DNA of 64,000 nucleotides from assembly GCF_034044635.1 (NCBI RefSeq), contig NZ_JAXCLX010000003.1:603789-667788 (forward strand). The letters are read 5' to 3'. Below, piece after piece: positions 52,274-61,064 of the stretch. The first letter of the stretch is position 1. Each line of letters begins with the position of its first letter. This DNA is from Dongia rigui. Lineage in GTDB: Bacteria; Pseudomonadota; Alphaproteobacteria; Dongiales; Dongiaceae. The position numbers and the translations under genes were made by a program. The notes beneath the pieces are model-generated. The model was not told the DNA's origin. It searched no databases and saw nothing but the letters and a program-made list of their open reading frames with translations.

Positions 52274-54055
52274 ATGAGCGGCAACACCGCCGACAAGCCC
52301 GCGGTGGCCGATCTGGCGACAGATGCCGATACCGGCGCGCTCAATTTCGCGGCGAGCCTGGCACGGTCCTTCGCCGCCTCGCTCAATGTCGATGCGACGG
52401 TCGGCCAGGCCTTGGGCAGCATCATCCATTTGCTGGAGACGGAGGCCGGCTCCCTGTTCCTGCTCGACGATGCGGGCACGACCCTGGTCTGCCGGGCGAG
52501 TGTCGGGCCGGTCAAGATCGACGGCCTGCGCGTGCCGATGGGCCAGGGTATCGTCGGCCGCACAGTGGCCGAAGACCGCCTCCTCGTCATCGAGAACGCC
52601 TATGAGGATAAGAATTTCTTCAAGGCGGCTGACGAGCGCACCGGCTTCGTCACACGTTCGATCCTCTGCGCCCCCATGCGTGTCGGGGACAAGCTGATCG
52701 GCGCCGTCCAGGTTCTCAACAAGCGTTCCGGCATCCCCTTCGACGGCGAGCATGGCAAGGATGCCAACATGCTGCAGGTGATGGCGAATGCCGCGGCCCT
52801 CGCCATTTCCAATGCGCGCCTGGCCGATCAGCTGCTGGAGCAGGAGCGCATCAAGCGCGAGCTGGAACTGGCATCCGAAATCCAGCGCAGCCTGTTGCCA
52901 AGCGAAGACGACGACCTGCCGATCTGCGGCATCAACCGCCCGATCCGCGAGGTTTCCGGCGATTTCTATGACTATTTCGACTTGCCCGACGGCACGATTG
53001 CGTTTGCCCTTGGCGATGTCTCGGGCAAAGGCATGAATGCGGCCTTGCTGATGGCAAAGACCGCCAGCCTCTTCCGCTGCCTTGGCAAAACCATCCGCGA
53101 TCCGGCGCGCCTCCTCTCCATTCTCAACCGCGAGATCTGCGAGACGACCAGCCGCGGCATGTTCGTCACCATGGTGGCCGGCCTCTACGAACCGGCGACC
53201 GGCCTGCTGCGCTTTGCCAATGCCGGGCACCTGCCGCCGCTCATCAAGTTTCCGGATCATCTATATGAAACCGTGATGCCGGATGCGCCGCCGCTCGGCA
53301 TCCTGCGCGACACGCATTTCGTCGATCACGAGATCAACCTCAAAGGCGGCCTGTTCGTCGCCTTCTCGGATGGCCTGACCGAGTTTCGCTATGGCGACGA
53401 GGAACTGGGTGTCGATGGGCTCAACCAGCTCCTCGAATACGCCCATACCGGCACGCTCAGGCAGCGCCTCAACATGGTCCTCGCTGAGCTCGACCAGGGC
53501 GGCTGGGAAGCCCGGGACGATTTGACCCTGCTCGCCATCGACGATCAATCGGCCGGCAAGGCCTGGCAGCGCGAGCACCCTTCTGAAATGGCGATACCGC
53601 CGGAGGGGGATTTCCTCTTCGGCATCTCCTTCCCGGCCGATCCCAGCCGCCTCAAACTGATGCGCCCGGCCCTGGAAGCGGCCGCCAGGGCCTGCAAATT
53701 CGCCGAGGATGAGATCCAGGACCTGGTCCTGGCGGCCGGGGAAGCCATCGAAAACATCATGGTTCACGCCTATGGTGGGCAGGCCAAGGGCGAAATCACA
53801 CTGGCGGTACATCGTTTGCCGGACGGAATCATGCTCCGTTTGCGCGATTTTGCACCCCGGGTCGATACCGGTAAGATAGAACCTAGGCCGCTTGACGAGC
53901 TAAGACCCGGTGGATTGGGGACGCATTTCATCCGGGCCATCATGGACGATGCCAGCTTCATCCCCCTACCGGACGGGGAGGGGAACCTGTTGGAACTTGT
54001 CAAACGACGCCGCCCCACGGACGAGTCCGGGGCGGACAACAAGGGTGGGAATTAG
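52274..54055 (+). CDS. GAF / SpoIIE-type phosphatase / RsbW-like kinase fusion
   Basis: The 593-residue soluble protein has three modules. A GAF sensor domain spans about 30-185. A linker helix (QERIKRELELASEIQRSLLPSE) leads to a PP2C/SpoIIE serine phosphatase (about 210-425) with metal-binding acids Asp230, Asp248, Asp366 and Asp415-416. An RsbW/SpoIIAB-type HATPase domain (about 450-580) has the N-box in GEAIENIMVHAY and a G-rich GGLGTHF. Such proteins phosphorylate and dephosphorylate a STAS partner. The next gene, 3 bases on, encodes a STAS protein, so both activities acting on it are likely in one chain. The rest of the operon is a lipid ABC transporter rather than a sigma factor. Confidence 0.93.
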   Translation: MSGNTADKPAVADLATDADTGALNFAASLARSFAASLNVDATVGQALGSIIHLLETEAGSLFLLDDAGTTLVCRASVGPVKIDGLRVPMGQGIVGRTVAEDRLLVIENAYEDKNFFKAADERTGFVTRSILCAPMRVGDKLIGAVQVLNKRSGIPFDGEHGKDANMLQVMANAAALAISNARLADQLLEQERIKRELELASEIQRSLLPSEDDDLPICGINRPIREVSGDFYDYFDLPDGTIAFALGDVSGKGMNAALLMAKTASLFRCLGKTIRDPARLLSILNREICETTSRGMFVTMVAGLYEPATGLLRFANAGHLPPLIKFPDHLYETVMPDAPPLGILRDTHFVDHEINLKGGLFVAFSDGLTEFRYGDEELGVDGLNQLLEYAHTGTLRQRLNMVLAELDQGGWEARDDLTLLAIDDQSAGKAWQREHPSEMAIPPEGDFLFGISFPADPSRLKLMRPALEAAARACKFAEDEIQDLVLAAGEAIENIMVHAYGGQAKGEITLAVHRLPDGIMLRLRDFAPRVDTGKIEPRPLDELRPGGLGTHFIRAIMDDASFIPLPDGEGNLLELVKRRRPTDESGADNKGGN

Positions 54056-54058
54056 GGG

Positions 54059-54394
54059 ATGTCCGTATCCAGCGTTAGGGAAGAGCAGGGCAAGATCGTG
54101 ATCGCCCTTGAGGGCGACATCGATCTCGAAAATGCCGGCGAGGTCAGGAAGGCGCTGCTTGCCAACCTGAAGCAGAAGAAAGACCTGCTGATCGATCTAT
54201 CCGCCGTCACTTATATCGACTCCTCCGGCATCGCCAGCCTGGTCGAGGGCCTGCAGGTTGCCAGAAAGCAGAAGAACGAGCTGTCGCTGGTGTCGGTCAG
54301 CGTGCGGGCAAGGCGCGTCCTCGAACTGGCGCGCCTCGACAAGGTCTTTGCCATTCACGGCGACGTCGCCGCCGCTCTCGCGGCGCGGCCCTGA
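54059..54394 (+). CDS. STAS-domain protein (anti-sigma-factor-antagonist type; possible MlaB counterpart)
   Basis: This 111-residue single STAS domain has the conserved loop YIDSSGIASL in which Ser55, the first serine after Asp54, corresponds to the phosphorylated residue of SpoIIAA/RsbV proteins. It lies between the phosphatase/kinase gene (3 bases) and mlaE (15 bases). In canonical Mla systems a STAS protein, MlaB, binds the MlaF ATPase and is needed for activity, so this protein may be MlaB, a phospho-switch, or both. GGGTGGGA and AGGGG stretches precede the ATG. Confidence 0.88.
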   Translation: MSVSSVREEQGKIVIALEGDIDLENAGEVRKALLANLKQKKDLLIDLSAVTYIDSSGIASLVEGLQVARKQKNELSLVSVSVRARRVLELARLDKVFAIHGDVAAALAARP

Positions 54395-54409
54395 GGGCGA
54401 CGTTTGGCA

Positions 54410-55219
54410 ATGGCAAACCCACTTAAACTTCCCGGCAAGTTCTTCGAAGGCATCGGCCGACGCACCGTCGCCGGCCTCGACGAGATGGGTTATGCCGCCG
54501 CCATTTTCTTCGAGGCGATCTATTGGACCCTGACCGGCTGGCGCTATCGCCAACCGGTACGCATCACCTCGGCCTTTGCCGCGATGATGCAGTTCGGCGT
54601 CACCGCCCTGCCGATCGCCACCCTGCTTGCCGCCACCATCGGGCTCATGCTGGCGATCCAGAGCCTCTACAGCCTCGGCCTCTTCGGTGCCGAGCAATAT
54701 GCCTATATCGGCATCGCCCTTTCGGTGGTGCGCGAATTCAGCCCGATGATCATGGGAATCCTCATCGCCGGCCGCTCCGGTTCCGCGATCGCCGCACGCC
54801 TTGCCACCATGAGCATCAACCAGGAGGTCGATGCGCTGCAGGTGATGGGCATCAACCCGGTGCGCTTCCTGGTCTCGCCGGTCCTCATCGCCCTCATCCT
54901 GATGATGCCCTGCCTTGCCATGTGGGCGAACCTTGTGTCGATCCTCGCCGCCGGCCTCTATGTCTCGGCGCAGCTCCACCAATCCTTCGGCGCCTATCTC
55001 AACGACACGATCGAGGTGCTTAAGACCGGCGATGTCTGGCATGGCCTGGGCAAGGCGACGCTGTTCGGCGTCATCATCGCTCTGGTCGGTGTGGTCAACG
55101 GCTCGATGGTGCAGGGTGGTGCCGAAGGTGTCGGCAAGGTGACGACGCGCTCGGTGGTCATCTCCATCACCCTCATCGTCGTCGCCGACATGATCTTCGC
55201 CTATATGACGACGAAGTGA
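54410..55219 (+). CDS. mlaE: Phospholipid ABC transporter permease MlaE
   Basis: MlaE is the inner-membrane permease of the Mla phospholipid-transport complex. The 269-residue protein has an N-terminal amphipathic part, about five spans and the family signature EFSPMIMGILIAGRSGSAIAARLATMSINQEVDAL (read in pieces), plus VVNGSMVQGGAEGVGKVTTRSVV near the C-terminus. It is third in a six-gene unit and precedes mlaF by 4 bases. ATG at 54410 is preferred to TTG at 54404. Confidence 0.94.
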   Translation: MANPLKLPGKFFEGIGRRTVAGLDEMGYAAAIFFEAIYWTLTGWRYRQPVRITSAFAAMMQFGVTALPIATLLAATIGLMLAIQSLYSLGLFGAEQYAYIGIALSVVREFSPMIMGILIAGRSGSAIAARLATMSINQEVDALQVMGINPVRFLVSPVLIALILMMPCLAMWANLVSILAAGLYVSAQLHQSFGAYLNDTIEVLKTGDVWHGLGKATLFGVIIALVGVVNGSMVQGGAEGVGKVTTRSVVISITLIVVADMIFAYMTTK

Positions 55220-55223
55220 CGCC

Positions 55224-56081
55224 ATGACGAACGAAGCCCTCACCGCCGAAGCCGTCAATCAGGCCAACCGCCCCAGCGCCGAAGACCTGGCCGCACGCAA
55301 GAAGGTGATCGAGGTCAACCGCCTCGACTGGTCCTTCGGCACGCGCCAGGTCCTTTACGACATCAATCTCGATGTGCGTGAGGGCGAGATCATGGTGATC
55401 ATGGGCGGGTCTGGCTCCGGCAAGACCACCTTGCTGCGCCATCTCGTGGGCCTGATGCCGCCGCTCCCCGGCAAGATCAAGCTGCTGGGCAAGGATATGG
55501 GCGCATTGTCGCGCATGCAGCTCCTCGAGCTGAAGCGCCGCATCGGCGTCGCCTTTCAGTTCGGCGCCCTCTTCTCCTCCATGTCGGTTTCCGAGAACGT
55601 GAAGCTGCCCTTGCGCGAGCTCACCGATCTTGAGGAACGCACCATGGACATCATGGCCAATATGAAGCTGGAGGTGTGCAACCTCTCCGGCTTCGGCCAT
55701 CTGATGCCCTCCGACCTTTCCGGCGGCATGATGAAACGCGCCTCGATCGCGCGCGCTATCGTCATGGACCCCAAGCTCATCTTCCTCGATGAACCCTCAT
55801 CTGGCCTCGATCCCGTCGTCTCCTCGGCGCTTGACGACCTCATCCTCAAATTGCGCGATGCGATGGATATCTCGGTCGTCGTCGTCAGCCACGATGTCGA
55901 GAGCGCCTATAAGATCGCCGACCGCATCACCATTCTGGACAAGGGCCACATTCTGGCCTGCGACCGCGTCGACGCGGTCCGCAATTCGACCAACGAACGG
56001 GTGCAGAATCTGCTGCACCGCCGGTCTGAACAGGCCGAGATCGATCCAACCGAATATCTGCGTCGCCTCGCGGGGGATTAA
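55224..56081 (+). CDS. mlaF: Phospholipid ABC transporter ATPase MlaF
   Basis: This 285-residue ATPase has Walker A GGSGSGKTT, the Q-loop region FQFGALFSSMSV, the signature LSGGMMKR and Walker B LIFLDEPSSGLDP, followed by the switch histidine in VVSHDVESA. The MlaF-like FQFGALF and GGMMKRA words identify the lipid-transport branch. An N-terminal extension of about 30 residues precedes the cassette. It starts 4 bases after mlaE and ends 6 bases before mlaD. The C-terminal region after residue 240 would be where a STAS MlaB-type partner docks in known complexes. Confidence 0.95.
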   Translation: MTNEALTAEAVNQANRPSAEDLAARKKVIEVNRLDWSFGTRQVLYDINLDVREGEIMVIMGGSGSGKTTLLRHLVGLMPPLPGKIKLLGKDMGALSRMQLLELKRRIGVAFQFGALFSSMSVSENVKLPLRELTDLEERTMDIMANMKLEVCNLSGFGHLMPSDLSGGMMKRASIARAIVMDPKLIFLDEPSSGLDPVVSSALDDLILKLRDAMDISVVVVSHDVESAYKIADRITILDKGHILACDRVDAVRNSTNERVQNLLHRRSEQAEIDPTEYLRRLAGD

Positions 56082-56087
56082 AAGACG

Positions 56088-57110
56088 ATGCGTAATCATT
56101 TTCTCAACTACACGGCCGTCGGCATCTTCGTTGCCGCCATGATCGTGGCGCTGGTGGTCATGCTCTCCATGCTGGCAGGGCGCACGGGACCCACCGACAG
56201 TTACTCGATCGTGCTCGACGATGTGACCGACGTGAAATACGGCACCGCCGTGCGTTTTGCCGGCTTCCCGATCGGCCAGGTCGAGGAAATCTCGCCCGAA
56301 TACAATGCCGGCAAATATCGCTTCCGCCTCCATGTCGCGGTGAAGCAGGGCTGGAAGTTCCCGGCCGATTCCATCGCCCGCATCGCCGCTTCAAGCTTCC
56401 TTGCCGGCAAGACCATCGAGATCAATGGCGGCCAGGCGCAAGAGACCATCGCCCCCGGCGGCGAAATTGCCGGCGGCACGGCAGCCGACATGTTCACGCT
56501 GATGGCACAGGTCGCGGGCGAGATCGGCGATCTATCCAAATCCTCACTGAAGCCCTTGGTCGCACGCATCGGCGAGATCATCGACCGCATCGGCGCCACG
56601 ACCGAGACCAATCTGCAGCAGCTGATGGGCTCGTTGAATGCGATCGCCAGCGAGGTCAATGCCAAGACCCCGACGATCATGAGCAACGTCCAGGACTTCT
56701 CCAGCCAGATCAATGTCGAGATGGGCAAGGTCGACAAGATCCTGTCCGAGAAGAACATCGGCGCCATCGACAGCTCGCTCGCCAACATCCAGAAGGCGAC
56801 CGCCAATGCCGAGGTGGCGAGCCGCGATCTGAAATCGTTGGGCGCCCGCATCACCGCAGTGGCCGACGAGATCCAGGGTATGGTGGCCGACAACCGCAAG
56901 GGCGTCGACAAATCGGTGGCCGATCTCGAATACATCCTGCGCGCGGTCGCCCAGAACATCGATTCCATCACGCATAATCTCGATGGAACGACCCGCAACA
57001 TGAACGAGTTCAGCCGACTCATCCGTCAGAATCCGGGCCTGCTGCTCTCTGGCAGCAATCCGGAAACCGACAAGGGCTTGAAGCAGAACAGCGGAGATGA
57101 AGAAGAATGA
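56088..57110 (+). CDS. mlaD: MCE-domain substrate-binding protein MlaD
   Basis: This 340-residue protein has a single N-terminal membrane span (about 10-28) and an MCE domain (about 38-120, with DVTDVKYGTAVRFAGFPIGQVEEI). A long helical C-terminal region (about 140-320) follows, with motif-like repeats rich in Asn, Glu and Asp. MlaD forms the hexameric lipid channel in the periplasm. The extended helical tail is typical of the longer MCE proteins that may bridge further into the periplasm and is longer than in E. coli MlaD (183 residues). Overlaps the lipoprotein gene start by 4 bases. Confidence 0.92.
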   Translation: MRNHFLNYTAVGIFVAAMIVALVVMLSMLAGRTGPTDSYSIVLDDVTDVKYGTAVRFAGFPIGQVEEISPEYNAGKYRFRLHVAVKQGWKFPADSIARIAASSFLAGKTIEINGGQAQETIAPGGEIAGGTAADMFTLMAQVAGEIGDLSKSSLKPLVARIGEIIDRIGATTETNLQQLMGSLNAIASEVNAKTPTIMSNVQDFSSQINVEMGKVDKILSEKNIGAIDSSLANIQKATANAEVASRDLKSLGARITAVADEIQGMVADNRKGVDKSVADLEYILRAVAQNIDSITHNLDGTTRNMNEFSRLIRQNPGLLLSGSNPETDKGLKQNSGDEEE

Positions 57111-57712
57111 AGATGATGCTGGCACGCCGCCTGTTGCTGGTGACCCTGGCGCTATCGCTCAGCGCCTGCTTCGGCTCCGCCCCGCCGGTGCCCAAGGAGC
57201 AGTATTTCCGCCTCATCGCCAACAGCACGCCCGCAACCGCAGCAAAGCCCGTCGACGGCGTGGTCGAAGTGCCGCCGCTGCAGGCCGAAGGTGTCATGGG
57301 CGAGCGGCCGCTGCTCTTCACCAAGGATGGCGGGCAGAAACTGGAACAGCGCAACTACGCCTATTGGACCGACCCGCCGCCCGCCATGCTGCGCGACCAG
57401 ATCGTCGCCTATCTGCGCACAGCCAAGCTTGCCAAGGACGTGGTGCCGAGCGAACTGCGCGTGCAGGCGCAATACCGCGTCGAAGGCCGCATCAAGCGCC
57501 TGGAGCAATTGAGCGGGGCCAAGAATGCCGCGGTGATCGCGCTGGAGCTTGCCCTCATCGACAAGACCACGGATTCGATCGTCGCCTCCGGCAGCTATGA
57601 AGTCACCAAGGAGGCAAGCGGCCCGGATATCGATGATGCGGTCCACGCCCTCAATGCCGGGCTCAACGAGATTCTGGCGAAATTCGTGGCTGACCTTGGG
57701 AGCGCCGGCTGA
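57107..57712 (+). CDS. ABC-type transport auxiliary lipoprotein (PqiC/LptE-like family)
   Basis: This 201-residue protein has a lipoprotein signal peptide ending in the lipobox LSAC, placing it on a membrane facing the periplasm, then a domain resembling ABC-transport auxiliary components (YFRLIANSTP with LEQRNYAYWTDPPPAMLRDQIVAYL and a VEGRIKRLEQL strand). Such lipoproteins accompany MCE transporters and probably link the MlaD hexamer to the outer membrane. It is the last gene of the six-gene unit and takes the place of mlaC/mlaA, which are absent here. Confidence 0.85.
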   Translation: MKMMLARRLLLVTLALSLSACFGSAPPVPKEQYFRLIANSTPATAAKPVDGVVEVPPLQAEGVMGERPLLFTKDGGQKLEQRNYAYWTDPPPAMLRDQIVAYLRTAKLAKDVVPSELRVQAQYRVEGRIKRLEQLSGAKNAAVIALELALIDKTTDSIVASGSYEVTKEASGPDIDDAVHALNAGLNEILAKFVADLGSAG

Positions 57713-57813
57713 TCGATATTGAACTTGGAGCCCGATCGCCATAGATAGGCCCCCATTGCCACACCGGCCCAGCCCAGAACGGGCTGGCGCAACGACCTGA
57801 AAGGATAAGGAAG

Positions 57814-58293
57814 ATGTCCCGCGGCGACCTCAAGGTGCATGACCTGCCCCCGGAGAAGATCAAAAGCCTGAAGCACTGCACCATCTCGACCTCCAAGGGC
57901 GACATGAAGCTGGAGATGTTTCCGCAAGAGGCCCCCAATACCGTCGCCAATTTCTATGTGCTGGCAAACGACAAGTTCTATGACGGCCTCAACTTTCACC
58001 GCGTGATCCCGGGCTTCGTCGCCCAGGGCGGCTGCCCCACCGGCACCGGCACCGGTGGCCCCGGCTGGCGCATCGCCTGCGAAACCAAGGGCAACCCGCA
58101 CAAGCATGTCGAGGGGTCGCTCTCCATGGCCCATGCCGGCCGCGACACCGGCGGCTCGCAATTTTTTCTGGTACTCGACCCGCAGCCGCATCTCGATGGT
58201 GGCCATACGGTGTTCGGCCAGATCGTCGATGGACTTGATGTCCTACAATCCCTAGAGATGGGCGACGAGATCAACCACATCCGGTTCGAATAA
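57814..58293 (+). CDS. Peptidyl-prolyl cis-trans isomerase (cyclophilin)
   Basis: This 159-residue cytoplasmic cyclophilin (no signal peptide) catalyses proline cis-trans isomerisation in folding proteins. It has the catalytic arginine in [14 protein letters not shown], the substrate-binding GSQFFLVL with [11 protein letters not shown], and a [14 protein letters not shown] segment. The length matches small bacterial PpiB-type enzymes. It starts about 100 bases after the lipoprotein gene, so it probably has its own promoter. A clear hairpin follows the stop. Confidence 0.94.
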   Translation: MSRGDLKVHDLPPEKIKSLKHCTISTSKGDMKLEMFPQEAPNTVANFYVLANDKFYDGLNFHRVIPGFVAQGGCPTGTGTGGPGWRIACETKGNPHKHVEGSLSMAHAGRDTGGSQFFLVLDPQPHLDGGHTVFGQIVDGLDVLQSLEMGDEINHIRFE

Positions 58294-58309
58294 TCGCAAA
58301 AACCTAAAA

Positions 58310-58331
58310 GGCCGGACTTCACAGTCCGGCC
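58310..58331. terminator. Hairpin after the cyclophilin gene
   Basis: GGCCGGACT and AGTCCGGCC form a perfect 9-base stem with a TCAC loop, 16 bases after the stop codon. No strong U-run follows on the plus strand. Confidence 0.7.
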
Positions 58332-58440
58332 AACGGGTTAGCGTGTTCTCCGAAACTTGTTGTTAAGAAATTGCGCCTAAAGTGTACGCATCAGGTCAGA
58401 GGCGTGGTGCCGCGACCGGTCTATTCGCAGGGGCGCAATT

Positions 58441-58725
58441 ATGGGGCGAGCACTTCTCAACTGGCTGCCGTGGCATCGCGATGCCAATGTTCTCCACGAC
58501 GAGGAAATCGACCAGTTGGACGTCGGTTCGGTCCTGGTGGAGATTTCCGACAAGCTGCCACAGCACATGTACCCGCATTGGCGCATCGAAAAGCGCTTCA
58601 AGGGTCCAGGCGACATGCCCCATGTGGCCTTGCGCAATGTCAGCGACCCGCACGCCCACAAGCTGCTCGCGGTCTCCTCGCTGGTTTCGGCGCGCCGCTT
58701 CCAGTTGCAGCAGCACCACGCCTGA
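58441..58725 (+). CDS. Small unknown protein
   Basis: This 94-residue protein was not recognised. It begins MGRALLNWLPWHRDANVL and contains MYPHWRIEKRFKGPGDMPHVALRN, with no membrane span or signal. AGGGG 7 bases before the ATG is the main evidence of translation. Overlapping frames on both strands are also open here, so expression is less certain than for its neighbours. Confidence 0.45.
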   Translation: MGRALLNWLPWHRDANVLHDEEIDQLDVGSVLVEISDKLPQHMYPHWRIEKRFKGPGDMPHVALRNVSDPHAHKLLAVSSLVSARRFQLQQHHA

Positions 58726-58782
58726 ACAACGCCTGCGCAACGGCGCGACAGCGCCGGGCTTTGCCGTCTCAGATACCCATCC

Positions 58783-59793
58783 TTACGGATTGAAGAGTTG
58801 TGTCCCAGGCGTCGACGGCGCCGTTGACGTCGGCAGCGGCGCATCCGATTTGGGCGCTGCAGCCGGTTGTTGCGCCGCTGGCTGTTGAGCGGCCGGCTGC
58901 GAATTGGCCGGCTGCGAATTGGCCGGCTGCGAATTCGCGGGTGCCGCCGTCTCTTGCGCTGCCTCATTGGTCAGGCTGTTGAGCAGCGTCGAGAATGACG
59001 CATCCCCCTCATCCGCGGCGGGCTTGGGCTTAGCCGCCGCCTGCTTGGGCTTCTCGGCCGGCTTGGCCTTCTTCTCGGCCGCCTGCTTGGGCTTCTCGGC
59101 CGGCTTCACCGTTTTCTTTTCCGCAGCCTTGGGCACCACTGGCACGGCATCCTTTTTTTCCACCGCCTGCGCAGCTGGTGCCGCCGGCTGTGTGGCGGCT
59201 GGGGCTGGGGCTGGGGCTGGGGCCGGTGCCGGGACGGGTGCCGTCGCCTGAACCGGGGCCGGCGCTGGTGCCGCCGGCTGCGCGGGTGCTGCCGCTTGAA
59301 CCGGAGCAGGGGCTGGCGTTGGGGCTGGCGCCGCTACCGGCGCGGCCGTTCCGACCGGCGGCTTGTTCTCGGCCGCCACCGAGAAATCGGTGGCCGTCGT
59401 CGCGGGCGTGGGCGTCGGCGATGCGAATATGGCGAAATTGCCGCTGCCCTGCTGCGTCCAGGTGACGACCGCGGCGATCGCGGCGACGGCCACCACCACG
59501 ACGATGAGGGGGACCAGCGACGCACGGCGGCGCTCCGCTCCAATCACCGGCAGGACGCGGTCCGAGGGGTCGATTTCAAGGGTCGGCCCGCCGCCGAGGC
59601 GGCTCGACGCCGCGGGGGCCGGCGGCGCCATGGGCGGATCGTCCTTGAAGCCATTGCCGTGGCGCTCGCCAGCGCCATGGAGCGGGACCCGGGCTTGCGC
59701 CCGCACTCCCGGCTCGGCCAGGGCCTGGCGTTGTTTCTCGCGAATGAGGTTTTCGAGGTCCGCGTCTGGCAGATCCTTGGCCGAAGCCGACAT
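58783..59793 (-). CDS. Unknown single-span protein with long Pro/Ala/Lys-rich extracytoplasmic region
   Basis: This 336-residue protein has about 90 cytoplasmic residues, one span (about 93-112, ASLVPLIVVVVAVAAIAAVV) and then a low-complexity stretch of PAPAPAP-type repeats (about 130-210). Lysine-rich PAEKPKQAAEKK repeats follow, and near the C-terminus PANSQ repeats (three) and QPAAQ. The rest is Ser/Thr/Pro-rich. The Pro/Lys-rich extension suggests a periplasm-spanning or wall-binding part, as in TonB-like proteins, but no TonB domain was seen. The start at MSASAKDL lacks a good ribosome-binding site. The next leftward-oriented gene encodes a protein of the same layout. Confidence 0.65.
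   Translation of the reverse strand: MSASAKDLPDADLENLIREKQRQALAEPGVRAQARVPLHGAGERHGNGFKDDPPMAPPAPAASSRLGGGPTLEIDPSDRVLPVIGAERRRASLVPLIVVVVAVAAIAAVVTWTQQGSGNFAIFASPTPTPATTATDFSVAAENKPPVGTAAPVAAPAPTPAPAPVQAAAPAQPAAPAPAPVQATAPVPAPAPAPAPAPAATQPAAPAAQAVEKKDAVPVVPKAAEKKTVKPAEKPKQAAEKKAKPAEKPKQAAAKPKPAADEGDASFSTLLNSLTNEAAQETAAPANSQPANSQPANSQPAAQQPAAQQPAAAPKSDAPLPTSTAPSTPGTQLFNP
58891..58935. repeat. Three perfect tandem 15-base repeats inside the Pro/Ala-rich gene
   Basis: GGCCGGCTGCGAATT is present three times without change. On the coding strand each unit encodes one five-residue PANSQ-type repeat. Perfect identity suggests recent or ongoing copy-number change by slippage. Confidence 0.85.
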
Positions 59794-60061
59794 CGTTTCT
59801 TGTCCCGCAATCCAAAATAGGGCCCCAAACCAGGCCGATTTGCGCACACCTTTGCGCCACCGGCCACGGACGTCCACAAAAAAAGCCGTGATCGGCACAC
59901 TAGGCATCCAGATGCGGAAAGCCAAGCGCGGATGGCGACTGCCGCCCCGTCGCGATGGCGACGCTCTCTGCCAAGGCAGGTGACGGCGGTGCTGGCATGT
60001 CGCCCAGAACGGGCTGCGGCCGCACCCGCAAGCCACAGAAGGATTGCAGGGCAGCGGCGAT

Positions 60062-60910
60062 TTACCGGCCGGAACGGTCCTTGGGGGCTGGTGCGCGATG
60101 CTTGCCACGCGCGACCTCGCCATGGAGGAGGTCGAGCAAGGGCTGCCAGAAGCCACCTTCTTCCTTGGCCGATGGACGCGTCGGCTTGGCCGTTGTCTTC
60201 TGCGTCTTCTGCGCTTTGGCGGCCACCTTGGCAGGTTCCCCAGGCGCTGCTGCGGCTTTCTTCTTGGCAACCGGCGCTTTTGTTTTAACGGAGGGCGTTT
60301 CTCCCTGCTTTACCGCTGGGACAGGAAGTGCAACGGCTGCCTCGGCTGCGGCCGGCAATAGTTCAACCCTTTCCGGTAGAGGGGGCGGCGGCGACAGCGC
60401 CGTGTCGAAATGGGCGGGCATCAGTGCCACATCATCCCCGGGTGGGATCAAAAACGGCATCTCCTCCGTATTCGTGATGACCAGTGCCACCGGCAACCCC
60501 TCGCCAGTCAGCGGTGCCGCCACCGCTTCGCCGGCATTGGGCAAGACCACGCCATCGGGCCGGTCCTTGAACATATCGGCGACGAGCACCACAAAGACCA
60601 GGGCGATGGGCACGACCACCAAGCTCGCCCAGGCGATGCGTTTGGCGTCGGCGCGGTCGGTCTTCGTCTGGGGCCGAGCCGCCGGCATATCTTCGACGCC
60701 CCGCAACTCCGCCGCCTTGCGATTGAGGGCAGCGACATAGGCGTCATAGGAGAGGTGCTCGGCCGCCGGCAGTCCGGCTGCACGGAGTGCCTCGCTGCCG
60801 ATCCCCTGTTTGACGCGTAGGAAGCTCTCATAGGATAGGCGCCCCGATGCCGGGGGCGCCATGGCGGCGGCAGGGGCGGGATCCGAGGTTGAGGAAAGGG
60901 TGCTGCTCAT
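60062..60910 (-). CDS. Unknown single-span protein with duplicated N-terminal motif and basic tail
   Basis: This 282-residue protein has a cytoplasmic N-terminus with a duplicated motif (LSYESFLRVKQ at 25-35 and LSYDAYVAALN at 53-63). One span (about 92-112) is followed by a short Pro-rich extracytoplasmic region and a Lys/Ala-rich tail (KTKAPVAKKKAAAAP) ending in basic residues. Family not recognised. The layout (soluble N-terminus about 90 residues, one span at the same position, Pro/Ala/Lys-rich tail) matches the gene 0.27 kb beyond it, so the two may be related or work together. The gap between them shows no gene. Confidence 0.65.
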   Translation of the reverse strand: MSSTLSSTSDPAPAAAMAPPASGRLSYESFLRVKQGIGSEALRAAGLPAAEHLSYDAYVAALNRKAAELRGVEDMPAARPQTKTDRADAKRIAWASLVVVPIALVFVVLVADMFKDRPDGVVLPNAGEAVAAPLTGEGLPVALVITNTEEMPFLIPPGDDVALMPAHFDTALSPPPPLPERVELLPAAAEAAVALPVPAVKQGETPSVKTKAPVAKKKAAAAPGEPAKVAAKAQKTQKTTAKPTRPSAKEEGGFWQPLLDLLHGEVARGKHRAPAPKDRSGR

Positions 60911-61064
60911 ACGCGTTCATGCCGAAAGAATGGCCGGCGCGATACCTCTGCGCCGCGCCGCCTTGGACGGGGCTTCCTAGCACGCGCCCCATCCCTCCAG
61001 CAGTGACAACAACGGCGCTACAGAAAAGTTTCAGAACGCTGTCGCATTCGGAAAATCCGCCCGG

